A stretch of DNA of 64,000 nucleotides. Origin: an uncultured Collinsella sp. Lineage in GTDB: Bacteria; Actinomycetota; Coriobacteriia; Coriobacteriales; Coriobacteriaceae. A program made the position numbers and the translations under genes. Positions 9,404 through 18,245 of this stretch are shown one piece after another. Positions within the stretch are counted from its first letter, which is position 1. Each line of letters begins with the position of its first letter. The DNA is taken from NCBI GenBank assembly GCA_900541875.1, contig UQLF01000001.1, positions 1 to 64,000 of the forward strand, in the 5' to 3' direction. The notes below the pieces were generated by a model. That model made no database searches and was not told where the DNA came from. It saw only the letters and a program-made list of their open reading frames with translations.

Positions 9404-9943
9404 ATGAAGGTTATTCTTCTCGATGAGATCAAGGGCAAGGGCGGCGAGGGTGACGTCGTAGAGGTCGCTCAGGGTTACGCTGAGAACTTCCTGTTCCCCA
9501 AGAAGCTCGCTGTTGCCGCCACCAAGGGCAACCTCAAGCAGCTCGACGAGCGTCGCAACAACATCGCCAAGCGCGAGGCCGTCCGTCTGGCTACCGCCAA
9601 CGAGACCAAGGCTGCCTTCGAGGGCAAGCAGGTCACCGTTGACGTCAAGGTTGGCGACGAGGGCATCCTCTTTGGCTCCGTTACCGCCGCTATGATCGCT
9701 GACGCCATCAAGGATCAGCTCGGTATGGACATCGACCGCAAGCGCGTCGAGCTCGGTAAGCCCATCAAGGTTGCCGGTGCCCACACCGTTGCTATCTCGC
9801 TGTACCGCGAGATCAAGGCCGAGGTTGTCGTTCTCGTCGGCGTTACCGCCGAGGAGCTCGCTGCCGAGGCTGAGGTTGAGGAGACCGCTGAGGTCGCCGA
9901 GACCGAGACCGCCGAGGTCGAGACCGAGGCTGCTGCCGAGTAG
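9404..9943 (+). CDS. rplI: 50S ribosomal protein L9 with long acidic tail
   Basis: A 179-residue protein that binds 23S rRNA near the L1 stalk and helps frame maintenance. The N-terminal domain starts MKVILLDEIKGKGGEGDVV and contains FLFPKKLA. A long helix joins it to the C-terminal domain. The usual length is about 150. The last 27 or so residues are a low-complexity Glu/Ala/Val/Thr tail not needed for the fold. AAGGGAG lies upstream. It is last in the operon and followed by a terminator. Confidence 0.97.
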   Translation: MKVILLDEIKGKGGEGDVVEVAQGYAENFLFPKKLAVAATKGNLKQLDERRNNIAKREAVRLATANETKAAFEGKQVTVDVKVGDEGILFGSVTAAMIADAIKDQLGMDIDRKRVELGKPIKVAGAHTVAISLYREIKAEVVVLVGVTAEELAAEAEVEETAEVAETETAEVETEAAAE

Positions 9944-9974
9944 CATTTGCTGCAACGCAACAATCTTGTTCTAA

Positions 9975-10015
9975 GAAGGGCGCTCTGGGAGACCAGGGTG
10001 CCCTTTTATTTTTTT
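9975..10015 (+). terminator. Terminator of the rpsF-rplI operon
   Basis: GGGCGCTCTGG pairs with CCAGGGTGCCC, including G-U pairs, followed by a T-rich run. It separates dnaB from the ribosomal genes. Confidence 0.8.
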
Positions 10016-10168
10016 GCGCTGGGTGAGTGTCGTAGCAGTCATTGAGATGCAGTCTCGTGTATGGGACCGTTCATCCGTTTGGTTCGGTGGTGATTGCCGA
10101 GGCACGGCTCGATTTATATCCGTGGCTGCTACTATGGATGCTCGCAAGCGATATGAATGAGGATGCTC

Positions 10169-11560
10169 ATGGCATATGACGACAGGGAGACGGGACTGAC
10201 GGTCGAGGACCGTGGCTCCAAGTTGGGTCTCCCCCAAAACCAAGATGCAGAGGCCAACGTACTGGCCGCTATGCTGCTATCCCCCGAGGTGGTCGAAGAG
10301 GCCCAGGTCGAGCTGCAGCCCGATGACTTCTACCGCCCCATTCATAAGACCATCTATACCGCGATGGTCGATATGTATAACAGTCGCATCCCCATCGACT
10401 CTATCTCGCTGATCGATTACCTGCGAAGCATCAACAAGCTCGATGCCGTGGGCGGCGAGGCATACATTTTGGAGCTGATGGGTCAGACCCTGTCGCTCGT
10501 CAACTGGCAGCACCATGCCGCCATCGTTCGTCGCGACTCGATGCTGCGCGAGCTGATTGGCGCCACCAACGAGATCAACGCGCTGGCATACAACGCTCCC
10601 ACAGACACCAAGGAGGTCGTGGAGCTGGCCGAGAGCAAACTGCTCAAGGTCACGGCGCGTGAGGTTAAGTCGAGCTACAAGACGCTGACCGAGTTTATGG
10701 TCGAGGCCTATAACGAGGCCGAGGAAGTGTGCAAGGCCGGCGGTCAGGCTGCAGGCGTGCCCACGGGCTTCCCGTCGCTCGACCGTATGCTCATGGGCTT
10801 CCGCGAGGGCCAGCTCATCATTATCGGCGCCCGTCCCGCCGTGGGTAAGACGTCGTTCGCCCTGAACTTGGCGCTCAATGCCGCCGCAGCGGGCTATACC
10901 GTCGGCTTCTTCTCGCTGGAGATGTCGGGCAAGGAAATTGCCCAGCGTCTGATTTGCGCCTATGCCATGATCTCGATCAGCGATTTCCGTACGGGCCGCA
11001 TTAGTCCCGAGCAGTGGGCCAACATCAATGAGGCCACGCAGACGCTGTCCAAGCTCGATATTTTGATTGACGATACGCCCGGCACCACGGTGACCGAGAT
11101 TCGCGCCAAGAGCCGCCGCATGCTCCATAACAAGGAGAAGGCCATCATCATCCTGGACTACTTGCAGCTGGTGAGTCCCCCGCCGGGACGTCGTTCCGAG
11201 AGCCGCACCGTCGAGGTCTCCGAGATGTCGCGTGGTCTGAAGATTATGGCCAAGGAGCTCAAGATCCCACTGATCGCGCTGTCGCAGCTGTCGCGTCAGG
11301 TCGAGTCGCGTACCGGCAAGCGCCCGCAGCTGTCCGACCTGCGTGAATCGGGCTCCATCGAGCAGGACGCCGATATCGTCATGTTCTTGGATCGATCCGC
11401 CGACGAGGCTGAGGCCTCGCGCGACGACCGACCCGACGAGGGCGTTACGCGTATCGTCGTTGCTAAGAACCGTTCGGGCCCGATCGGCGACGTCGACCTG
11501 ATGTTCCTGCCGGCATCTACCAAGTTCTATGAGCTTGATGGGGCGCATACCGAGGAGTAG
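10169..11560 (+). CDS. dnaB: Replicative DNA helicase DnaB
   Basis: A 463-residue hexameric 5'-3' helicase of the replication fork. The N-terminal primase-interacting domain begins around LPQNQDAEANVLAAML. The RecA-like core has Walker A GARPAVGKTSFALN near residues 220-233, Walker B IIILDYLQL near 326-334, and LSQLSRQVE followed by LRESGSIEQDADIV. No intein is present. GAGGA five bases before the ATG at 10169 makes that start better than 10157. It follows the rpsF operon, as in many Gram-positive bacteria. Confidence 0.96.
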   Translation: MAYDDRETGLTVEDRGSKLGLPQNQDAEANVLAAMLLSPEVVEEAQVELQPDDFYRPIHKTIYTAMVDMYNSRIPIDSISLIDYLRSINKLDAVGGEAYILELMGQTLSLVNWQHHAAIVRRDSMLRELIGATNEINALAYNAPTDTKEVVELAESKLLKVTAREVKSSYKTLTEFMVEAYNEAEEVCKAGGQAAGVPTGFPSLDRMLMGFREGQLIIIGARPAVGKTSFALNLALNAAAAGYTVGFFSLEMSGKEIAQRLICAYAMISISDFRTGRISPEQWANINEATQTLSKLDILIDDTPGTTVTEIRAKSRRMLHNKEKAIIILDYLQLVSPPPGRRSESRTVEVSEMSRGLKIMAKELKIPLIALSQLSRQVESRTGKRPQLSDLRESGSIEQDADIVMFLDRSADEAEASRDDRPDEGVTRIVVAKNRSGPIGDVDLMFLPASTKFYELDGAHTEE

Positions 11561-11652
11561 GACAGGCACCCGTTGTACGGGTATACTGGGAATGTTTTGT
11601 GCTTCTGCCCGCCGCGTGGCGCGCAGACAGTCCATGTATGTAAGGAGTAAAC

Positions 11653-12939
11653 ATGCCGTCAACCGTTTTGGTCGGTGCCCAGTGGGGCGATGAGGGCAAG
11701 GGTAAGATCTGCGACCTGGTCGCCGGCGACTTCGATGCCGTCGTGCGCTATTCGGGCGGCAACAACGCCGGCCACACCATCGTCGTCAACGGCAAGAAGT
11801 ACGGCCTGCACCAGGTGCCCTCCGGCATCATGTATTCCGACCACGTGTCGGTGATCGGTAACGGCTGCATCGTCAACCCCAAGGTTGTCCTTGAGGAGAT
11901 CGACATGTTCGAGGCCGACGGCATCACCACCGAGAATCTCAAGATCAGCGGCAACGCGCATGTCATCATGCCGTACCACATTGATCTGGATGGCGCCTTT
12001 GAGCAGAAGCTCGGTAAGAAGAACATCGGTACCACCAAGCGCGGCATCGGTCCGTGCTACCAGGACAAGATGTCCCGCATCGGCCTGCGCATGCAAGACA
12101 TGCTGGACGAGGCACTGTTCCGCGATAAGCTGGAGACCGCTCTTGCCCGCGTGAACCCCGAGCTGGAGCTCATCTACAACCTGCCCACCTACACCGTGGA
12201 TCAGATTTGCGACGAGTACCTGCCCATGGCCGAGCGCCTGCGCCCCTACATCACCGAGACGAGCCTGCTGCTCAACAATATGATCGATGAGGGCAAGGAT
12301 TTGCTGTTTGAGGGCGCCCAGGCGACGCTGCTCGACATCGATCACGGCACCTATCCGTACGTGACGTCTTCTAATTGCACCGCTGGTGGCGCCATTACCG
12401 GTTCCGGCGTCGGCATGAAGAACGTCGACCGCGTGCTGGGCGTCATGAAGGCCTATATCACCCGCGTCGGTTCGGGCCCCATGCCCACCGAGCTTTCCTA
12501 TGAGTCCGAGGCCGGCCACACACTGACCGAGGAGGGCTACGAGTACGGCGTGACCACCGGTCGCCGTCGTCGTTGCGGCTGGTTTGACGGCCCCATCGCC
12601 AACTATGCCTCGCGCGTCAACGGCCTCACCGACATCGCCCTGACCAAGCTCGACGTGCTTTCGGCCTTCGACACCATTAAGGTATGCGTTGCCTATGACG
12701 TCGATGGCGAGCGTTACACGAGCGTGCCCGAGCACCAGGTGCGCTTTGAGCATGCCAAGCCCATTTACGAGGAGCTCCCTGGCTGGAAGTGCGACATCAC
12801 CGGTTGCCGCAGCTTTGATGAGCTGCCGCAGGAGGCTCAGGACTACGTGGCATTTATCGAAGGTCTGGCACACACCCGCGTGACGTTTATCGGCGTCGGC
12901 GCCGGTCGTGAGCAGATTATCAACCGATTCTGGAAGTAA
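11653..12939 (+). CDS. purA: Adenylosuccinate synthetase
   Basis: A 428-residue enzyme joining IMP and aspartate with GTP, the first committed step to AMP. The P-loop-like VLVGAQWGDEGKGK is at residues 5-18. SGGNNAGHT (near 35), the KRGIGPCYQDK region (near 131) and TTGRRRRCGWFD (near 301) are all present. AAGGAG precedes the ATG. A strong hairpin follows, so purA and purD are probably separate transcripts despite being neighbours. Confidence 0.98.
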   Translation: MPSTVLVGAQWGDEGKGKICDLVAGDFDAVVRYSGGNNAGHTIVVNGKKYGLHQVPSGIMYSDHVSVIGNGCIVNPKVVLEEIDMFEADGITTENLKISGNAHVIMPYHIDLDGAFEQKLGKKNIGTTKRGIGPCYQDKMSRIGLRMQDMLDEALFRDKLETALARVNPELELIYNLPTYTVDQICDEYLPMAERLRPYITETSLLLNNMIDEGKDLLFEGAQATLLDIDHGTYPYVTSSNCTAGGAITGSGVGMKNVDRVLGVMKAYITRVGSGPMPTELSYESEAGHTLTEEGYEYGVTTGRRRRCGWFDGPIANYASRVNGLTDIALTKLDVLSAFDTIKVCVAYDVDGERYTSVPEHQVRFEHAKPIYEELPGWKCDITGCRSFDELPQEAQDYVAFIEGLAHTRVTFIGVGAGREQIINRFWK

Positions 12940-12960
12940 TCGGCGTTATTTGGTTATTGC

Positions 12961-13004
12961 GATATACCCCTTTGCAGCCCAGATGGGCGGCCGAGGGGTA
13001 TATT
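12961..13004 (+). terminator. Terminator-like hairpin after purA
   Basis: ATATACCCCT pairs with AGGGGTATAT, with an inner GCCCA/TGGGC helix. Only TTTG follows, so termination may be partial and some purD read-through is possible. Confidence 0.7.
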
Positions 13005-13059
13005 TGCTTGTAATGGGCCCGCTTGGTTGGCGGGCCGTTAACCCATAGAGGAGGCACCC

Positions 13060-14364
13060 TTGAAGGCGGACACTCAAACCATCGACATCCTGTTGTTGGG
13101 CAGCGGCGGCCGCGAGCATGCTCTGGCAGCCAAGCTCGCAGCATCACCGCGCGCCGGCAAGCTCTACATCGCGCCGGGCAACGGCGGTACCGCGAGCTGC
13201 GGCGAGAACGTGGTTCTCGACGATTGCGATCCTGCGGCCGTGGCGGCGTTTGCGCAGAGTCATGGATGCGGACTCGTGGTAATTGGCCCCGAGGCTCCGC
13301 TTGTGGCGGGCGTGGCCGATGCCGTCCGCGCGGCGGGTATCCCGTGCTTTGGCCCGGGTGCCGAGGGCGCCCAGATGGAGGGCTCCAAGCTGTTCTCCAA
13401 GCAGCTCATGGAGCGTGCGAACATCCCGACGGCCGCCTACGGCTCGTTTACCGACGAGGCCTCGGCTCTCGCCTACGCGCGCGAGCAGGGCGCTCCGCTG
13501 GTCGTGAAGGCCGACGGCCTCGCCGCGGGCAAGGGCGTTATCGTGGCAACCGAGCTTTCGCAGGCCGAGGAGGCTGTGCGTGAGTGCTTTGGCGGCGCCT
13601 TTGGCGATGCCGGCAATACCGTGGTCATCGAGGAGATGCTGACCGGCCCCGAGTGCTCGCTGCTGGCCTTTACTGACGGCAAGACCGTTCGTCCCATGGC
13701 TACCTCGCAGGACCACAAGCGTGCGCTCGAGGGCGACCTTGGTCCCAATACGGGCGGCATGGGCGTCTACAGCCCGGTGCCTATCGTGACCGACGAGGAG
13801 CACGCCACCATGGTGAAGGTCATGGAGCAGACCGTGGCAGAGCTCGCTGCCGAGGGTATCGACTACCGCGGCTGCCTGTACGGCGGCTTTATGCTTACCC
13901 CCGCCGGCCCCAAGGTGCTGGAGTTCAATGCCCGCTTTGGCGATCCCGAGACGCAGGTCGTGCTGCCGCGCCTTAAGAACGACCTGGTCGAGGTCATGCT
14001 TGCCTGCGCCAACTGCGAGCTCGATCAGGTTAAGCTCGATTGGCGTGACGAGTGGGCCGTGGCCGTTGTCCTGACGAGTGCGGGCTATCCCGGCAGCTAC
14101 GAGAAGGGCAAGGTCATCACCGGTATCGAGGATGCCGAGGCTATGGAGAACGTGACGGTGTACCACGCCGGTACCGCTGTGGTGGACGGCAAGCTCGTGA
14201 CCAACGGCGGTCGTGTGCTCGCCGTGACTGCGCTGGGCGACACGTTCGAGAACGCTCGCAACCTTGCCTACGAGGCCTGCGAGAAGATCGACTTTGAGGG
14301 TAAGACCCTGCGTCACGACATTGGCCTGCGCGCGTTGCGCGGCCGCGACGCCTGGGATGCCTAA
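13060..14364 (+). CDS. purD: Phosphoribosylamine-glycine ligase (GARS)
   Basis: A 434-residue ATP-grasp enzyme, second step of purine synthesis. The N-terminal fold starts IDILLLGSGGREHALA. The ATP-grasp core has LVVKADGLAAGKGV (near residues 147-160), the KRALEGDLGPNTGGMGVYSP stretch and LEFNARFGDPETQ. The likely start is a TTG at 13060 placed seven bases after GAGGAGG; no ATG lies between it and the conserved domain. The NUDIX gene follows by 21 bases. Confidence 0.96.
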   Translation: MKADTQTIDILLLGSGGREHALAAKLAASPRAGKLYIAPGNGGTASCGENVVLDDCDPAAVAAFAQSHGCGLVVIGPEAPLVAGVADAVRAAGIPCFGPGAEGAQMEGSKLFSKQLMERANIPTAAYGSFTDEASALAYAREQGAPLVVKADGLAAGKGVIVATELSQAEEAVRECFGGAFGDAGNTVVIEEMLTGPECSLLAFTDGKTVRPMATSQDHKRALEGDLGPNTGGMGVYSPVPIVTDEEHATMVKVMEQTVAELAAEGIDYRGCLYGGFMLTPAGPKVLEFNARFGDPETQVVLPRLKNDLVEVMLACANCELDQVKLDWRDEWAVAVVLTSAGYPGSYEKGKVITGIEDAEAMENVTVYHAGTAVVDGKLVTNGGRVLAVTALGDTFENARNLAYEACEKIDFEGKTLRHDIGLRALRGRDAWDA

Positions 14365-14385
14365 AATCCGAGAGGAATGAGACGG

Positions 14386-15081
14386 ATGGACGAGAAGAAC
14401 GAAGAGCTCGTGGACGCGCAGATCGTCGAGGAAGACAGCCGCGCGTACGGACACGCAGAGGGCGAGCCGGGCGGCGAGGTTGCCGACGAGCCGGTGCTGG
14501 TGCTGGGCGACGACGACCCACACGATGCCGAGCTGCACGAGAAGATTCTTTCGGAGGAGTGCGCCTGGAAGGGTAAGATCCTCGACGTCCACCGTCTTGA
14601 GGTTGAGCTGCCCAACGGTCACCGCAGCGCCCGCGATATCGTTCGCCATCCGGGTGCGGCGGCCGTTGTGGCACTGACCGAGAGCGGCAAGATCGTGCTG
14701 GTACGTCAGTATCGCACCGCCATCGACCGCGTGACGGTCGAGATTCCCGCCGGCAAGCTCGATCCGGGCGAGGACCCGCTCGATTGCGCCAAGCGCGAGC
14801 TGCATGAGGAGACGGGCTTTAGGGCTGGTCGCATTCGCTTTTTGACGTCGATTGTCACGACCTGCGGTTTTTGCGACGAGATCATTCACATCTATCTGGC
14901 CACCAAGCTCGAGTTTGATGCGCCCAACCCCGACGATGACGAGTTTGTCAACGTTGACCTGGTGCCGCTGCATGAGTTGATCGATGCCGTGCTCGACGGC
15001 AAGATCGAAGACGCCAAGACTGTCGTGGGCGCACTTGCCTGCGACAGCATTGCTCATCGTTTGGGTGGAGCGGAACTTTAA
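14386..15081 (+). CDS. NUDIX hydrolase, ADP-ribose pyrophosphatase-like
   Basis: A 231-residue protein. The first 55 or so residues are a highly acidic extension not usual for the family. The NUDIX box GKLDPGEDPLDCAKRELHEE-TG (near residues 121-143) has all consensus glutamates. The context (VRQYR before the box, EIPAGKL at its start) matches ADP-ribose pyrophosphatases of the NudF type. AGAGGA fits the ATG at 14386 better than 14377. It may be co-transcribed with purD. Confidence 0.85.
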   Translation: MDEKNEELVDAQIVEEDSRAYGHAEGEPGGEVADEPVLVLGDDDPHDAELHEKILSEECAWKGKILDVHRLEVELPNGHRSARDIVRHPGAAAVVALTESGKIVLVRQYRTAIDRVTVEIPAGKLDPGEDPLDCAKRELHEETGFRAGRIRFLTSIVTTCGFCDEIIHIYLATKLEFDAPNPDDDEFVNVDLVPLHELIDAVLDGKIEDAKTVVGALACDSIAHRLGGAEL

Positions 15082-15120
15082 CGAGCGGGGATGATCCTGC
15101 AGGTTTGTATAAGTCAGCGA

Positions 15121-15218
15121 AAGTGCTCCATTTGAGACAAGATGGCCTAAAAGAGGAGGGAAGCGTATGGACATACGCGACCGACGATTGAAGGCCAGAT
15201 TGTCCAAATGGAGCACTT
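15121..15218 (+). repeat. Long leader hairpin containing a ribosome site in its loop
   Basis: Arms at 15121-15148 and 15191-15218 pair as 14, 5 and 6 base pairs (AAGTGCTCCATTTG, GACAA, TGGCCT), with one bulge and one 2x2 mismatch. The 42-base loop holds GAGGAGGG (15152-15159) and a small inner hairpin GCGTAT/ATACGC that includes an ATG at 15167. It directly precedes the ABC exporter. Confidence 0.75.
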
Positions 15219-15265
15219 GCAGCGTCGAGACGAAACGCGGTTTGGTAAAACCGCGTAAGGTGACT

Positions 15266-17038
15266 ATGTTTAAGAGGTTTCTTTCGTATTACAAGCCCCA
15301 GATGGGGCTTTTTGTTGCTGATACTGTTTGTGCTCTGGTGCTTGCCGCCATTGATCTGGCGTTTCCCATTATCCTGCGCAATCTGACCGGAGGGCTCTTT
15401 ACCCAGGGTCAGGCTGCCATTATGCAGGCGCTCGGTATAATCGCGGTGGGACTGGTGCTGATGTATGCCATCCGCTGCGCCTGCCGCTACTTTGTGAGCT
15501 ATTGGGGCCACGTGATGGGCGCGCGCATGGAGTCCAAGATGCGTGAGGACCTGTTCGATCAGTACGAACGGTTTAGCTTTGCATACTTCGATCGCAACAG
15601 CTCGGGCGACATGATGAGCCGCGTGGTCAATGACCTGTTCGATATCTGCGAGGCGGCGCACCACGTGCCCGAATGGATTATTATCTGCGGCATCGAGATC
15701 ATCGGCTCGTTTGTGATTCTGTTTACCATCGCGCCGGTGCTCGCACTTGCCATGGCAGTGGTGACGGCGGTGTTCGCGGTCATTATGTTTTGGCAGAATA
15801 TGCGCATGCGCGAGGTCTTTAGCGATAACCGCAAAAAGATCAGTGGCATCAACGCACAGCTGCAGGATTCGCTGGCGGGTATGCGTGTGGTCAAGAGCTT
15901 TGCCAATGAGCAGACCGAGCGCTCTAAGTTTCGCACCTCGAACAATCGCTACCTTTCGTCCAAGGAGAACATGTATCACGCCATGGGCGTCTACACCGCG
16001 ACGTATGGCCTGCTCTCGGGCGTGCTCTATGTGATCGTGGTGCTGCTGGGCGGTTGGCTCGTTGCTCAGGGTCAGCTGCAGGCGGTCGATATGGCAACCT
16101 TCGCACTCTACATTTCGCTGTTCTGCACGCCGCTCGAGACGCTCGTCAATTCGGCCGAGACGTATCAGAAAGCCATCGCCGGCTTTAAGCGCATGGATGA
16201 GGTGCTCTCGACTGACCCCGATATTCAGGATAAGCCGGGTGCTGCGGATTTGCAGGTGACCGCCGGCGCTGTTGAGTATCGCGACGTGTGCTTTAACTAC
16301 GAGGATGTCGAGCTGGGCGAGAGCGGCGCCGACGGACGCCCTGTTATCGACCATATGGACCTGTCCATCAAGCCCGGTCAGACCATCGCTTTGGTTGGTC
16401 CCTCGGGCGGCGGCAAATCGACGACTTGTTCGCTGTTGCCGCGCTTTTACGATGTTGCTGCCGGCTCCATTAGCATCGACGGCCAGGATGTGCGCGACGT
16501 GACGCAGCATAGTCTGCGCCGTGCCATCGGCCTGGTACAGCAGGATGTGTACCTGTTCGATGGAACGATCGGCGAGAACATCGCCTACGGCAAGCCGGGC
16601 GCCACGGCAGAAGAGATCGCCGAGGCGGCTCGTCGCGCCAATATCGATACCTTTATCGAATCGCTTCCGCAAGGCTACGACACCGTGGTGGGCGAGCGCG
16701 GCAGCCGTCTTTCGGGTGGTCAAAAGCAGCGCGTCGCCATTGCGCGCGTGTTTCTCAAGAATCCCAAGATCCTTATTTTGGATGAGGCGACGAGTGCCCT
16801 GGATAACGAGAGCGAGGAGGCGGTGCAGGAGTCGCTCGAAGAGCTGGCACGCGGCCGTACCACGATTATCATCGCCCACCGTCTCTCGACTATTAAACAT
16901 GCTGACGAGATTGCGACCGTTGAGCATGGTCGCGTTGTGGAGCGTGGCACGCACGAGGAGCTTCTCGCCCGTGGCGGCACCTATGCCCGCTACTATCGAA
17001 TGCAGTTCGAAGGTGCGCGTGCGCACGAGCTCGACTGA
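15266..17038 (+). CDS. ABC exporter, fused permease and ATPase
   Basis: A 590-residue half-transporter that should work as a dimer. The six-helix membrane domain (about residues 10-310) starts MFKRFLSYYKPQ, a common family N-terminus. The ATPase has Walker A GPSGGGKST (near 377), signature RLSGGQKQ (near 485), Walker B ILILDEATSALD (near 505) and the H-loop IIAHRLST. The substrate is not evident. TAAGG supports 15266. An in-frame ATG at 15167 with a stronger ribosome site would add 33 residues translated from the hairpin, so the true start is uncertain. Confidence 0.88.
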   Translation: MFKRFLSYYKPQMGLFVADTVCALVLAAIDLAFPIILRNLTGGLFTQGQAAIMQALGIIAVGLVLMYAIRCACRYFVSYWGHVMGARMESKMREDLFDQYERFSFAYFDRNSSGDMMSRVVNDLFDICEAAHHVPEWIIICGIEIIGSFVILFTIAPVLALAMAVVTAVFAVIMFWQNMRMREVFSDNRKKISGINAQLQDSLAGMRVVKSFANEQTERSKFRTSNNRYLSSKENMYHAMGVYTATYGLLSGVLYVIVVLLGGWLVAQGQLQAVDMATFALYISLFCTPLETLVNSAETYQKAIAGFKRMDEVLSTDPDIQDKPGAADLQVTAGAVEYRDVCFNYEDVELGESGADGRPVIDHMDLSIKPGQTIALVGPSGGGKSTTCSLLPRFYDVAAGSISIDGQDVRDVTQHSLRRAIGLVQQDVYLFDGTIGENIAYGKPGATAEEIAEAARRANIDTFIESLPQGYDTVVGERGSRLSGGQKQRVAIARVFLKNPKILILDEATSALDNESEEAVQESLEELARGRTTIIIAHRLSTIKHADEIATVEHGRVVERGTHEELLARGGTYARYYRMQFEGARAHELD

Positions 17039-17057
17039 TTGATATGACAGGAAGATC

Positions 17058-18023
17058 ATGGCTGATAAGAACCCTTTGACTCCGGAAGAAGTGACGGAGT
17101 TATTCTCCGAAATCGATGCATCCGGCGTCTTGGATCCTACGCTCGCCAAAAAGCGTACCGAGCGCATGCGCGAGAAAGAGTCTGCCGTCAAGTGCGGTGA
17201 CAAGGCGACGCTGGCGCGTCTGCGCAGCGAGGATCGCGCGAGCCAGGCAAAACATATCGACCCGCTGTCCGAAGACGACCCCTCGGGTTCGCAGGTGAGC
17301 CATACCATCACGAAGACTGCCATGGCCGTGGTTATTGGCATCTTGGTGCTGATTGTTGGCATGCAGATTGGCTACGGCGTGATGCGACGCCTGAACACCG
17401 CGAACCTCTCCGAGAGCGTTTCGGTGGATACCGTCTCGACCGCGCTCAAGGGTGGGCTTGAATGGGGCAATGGCTTTACGCAGTTCCCGCTCGATTTCAC
17501 CGTCGATGAGGCAGATGAGCGCACGGGCACGGTTGAGGTGACGGTGCTGGACACGTCTTCTGCCAATGAACTCGAGCTGCTGTCCAACGGTCAGATTCAG
17601 GCGGCGGCGCTCGCAACCAATGCCCTGCTCAACGATAAGATCGACCGCGTGGTGTATAACGTTCACGCCCATATCGACGAGGACAGCAGGATCCAGCACG
17701 ATTCCTTCTTTGGCATGTTCCCCGCTCGGGGTCATCAGAGCGCCATTTTGACGTTTGTGTGGACCAAGAGCTCGTCGACCGCCACGAATATCGACTGGAA
17801 GATGCGCATCGTAAGCATGGACGACACCATTGCCGAGCGTATTCAAAAACAGGTGAACTCGGTTTCGTCGCTGATCGAGGACCCGGCGGTGAGCCAGACC
17901 AAGATTGACGAGGAAAAGGCCGAACGTGACCTGGAGCATCGTCTGCATGGCCGCGAGATTTTCCGCGGCGGCAAGCCCGATCGCACGCCGTCCGATCTGC
18001 TGGAGCAGGACAAGCAAAAGTAG
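17058..18023 (+). CDS. Single-span membrane protein, unknown function
   Basis: A 321-residue protein. About 75 charged cytoplasmic residues are followed by one hydrophobic helix (about 83-105), then an extracellular domain of about 180 residues with no recognised family. The C-terminus is charged and helical. GACAGGAAG lies close upstream of the ATG, and the gene begins 20 bases after the exporter, so it is likely co-transcribed. A terminator follows. A role linked to the exporter is possible but not shown. Confidence 0.65.
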   Translation: MADKNPLTPEEVTELFSEIDASGVLDPTLAKKRTERMREKESAVKCGDKATLARLRSEDRASQAKHIDPLSEDDPSGSQVSHTITKTAMAVVIGILVLIVGMQIGYGVMRRLNTANLSESVSVDTVSTALKGGLEWGNGFTQFPLDFTVDEADERTGTVEVTVLDTSSANELELLSNGQIQAAALATNALLNDKIDRVVYNVHAHIDEDSRIQHDSFFGMFPARGHQSAILTFVWTKSSSTATNIDWKMRIVSMDDTIAERIQKQVNSVSSLIEDPAVSQTKIDEEKAERDLEHRLHGREIFRGGKPDRTPSDLLEQDKQK

Positions 18024-18046
18024 TCCGCAGCCATATAGAACGATGT

Positions 18047-18086
18047 CATCCCGCGTGAGTCATAAGACCACGCGGGATGATTTTTT
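18047..18086 (+). terminator. Terminator after the exporter operon
   Basis: CATCCCGCGTG pairs perfectly with CACGCGGGATG around 11 bases, followed by TTTTTT. Confidence 0.88.
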
Positions 18087-18208
18087 AATCCCGTCCCGGA
18101 AAAATCATTATGCATAGGAAGTCATAATTATCATTTTGTAAACAATTCTATGTAATTAATGCCATAGGCGATGCTTGCGGTTAGAATACCGCGAGGCCTA
18201 ACCACACA

Positions 18209-18239
18209 CCTTTAAGCCGGTCCTGTGAGACCGGGAAGG
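18209..18239 (+). promoter_or_regulatory. PyrR-binding RNA hairpin overlapping the carA ribosome site
   Basis: The transcript reads CCUUUAA, then GUCCUGUGAGAC flanked by CGG and CGG, then GAAGG. This matches the PyrR anti-antiterminator consensus (UCCNGNGAG loop, CCUUUAA and GAAGG at the base). The lower stem pairs CCUU with AAGG, which is part of the Shine-Dalgarno GGAAGGAG. UMP-bound PyrR would therefore block carA translation. PyrR-dependent translational repression is known in mycobacteria. No pyrR gene is in the window. Confidence 0.75.
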
Positions 18240-18245
18240 AGAATT

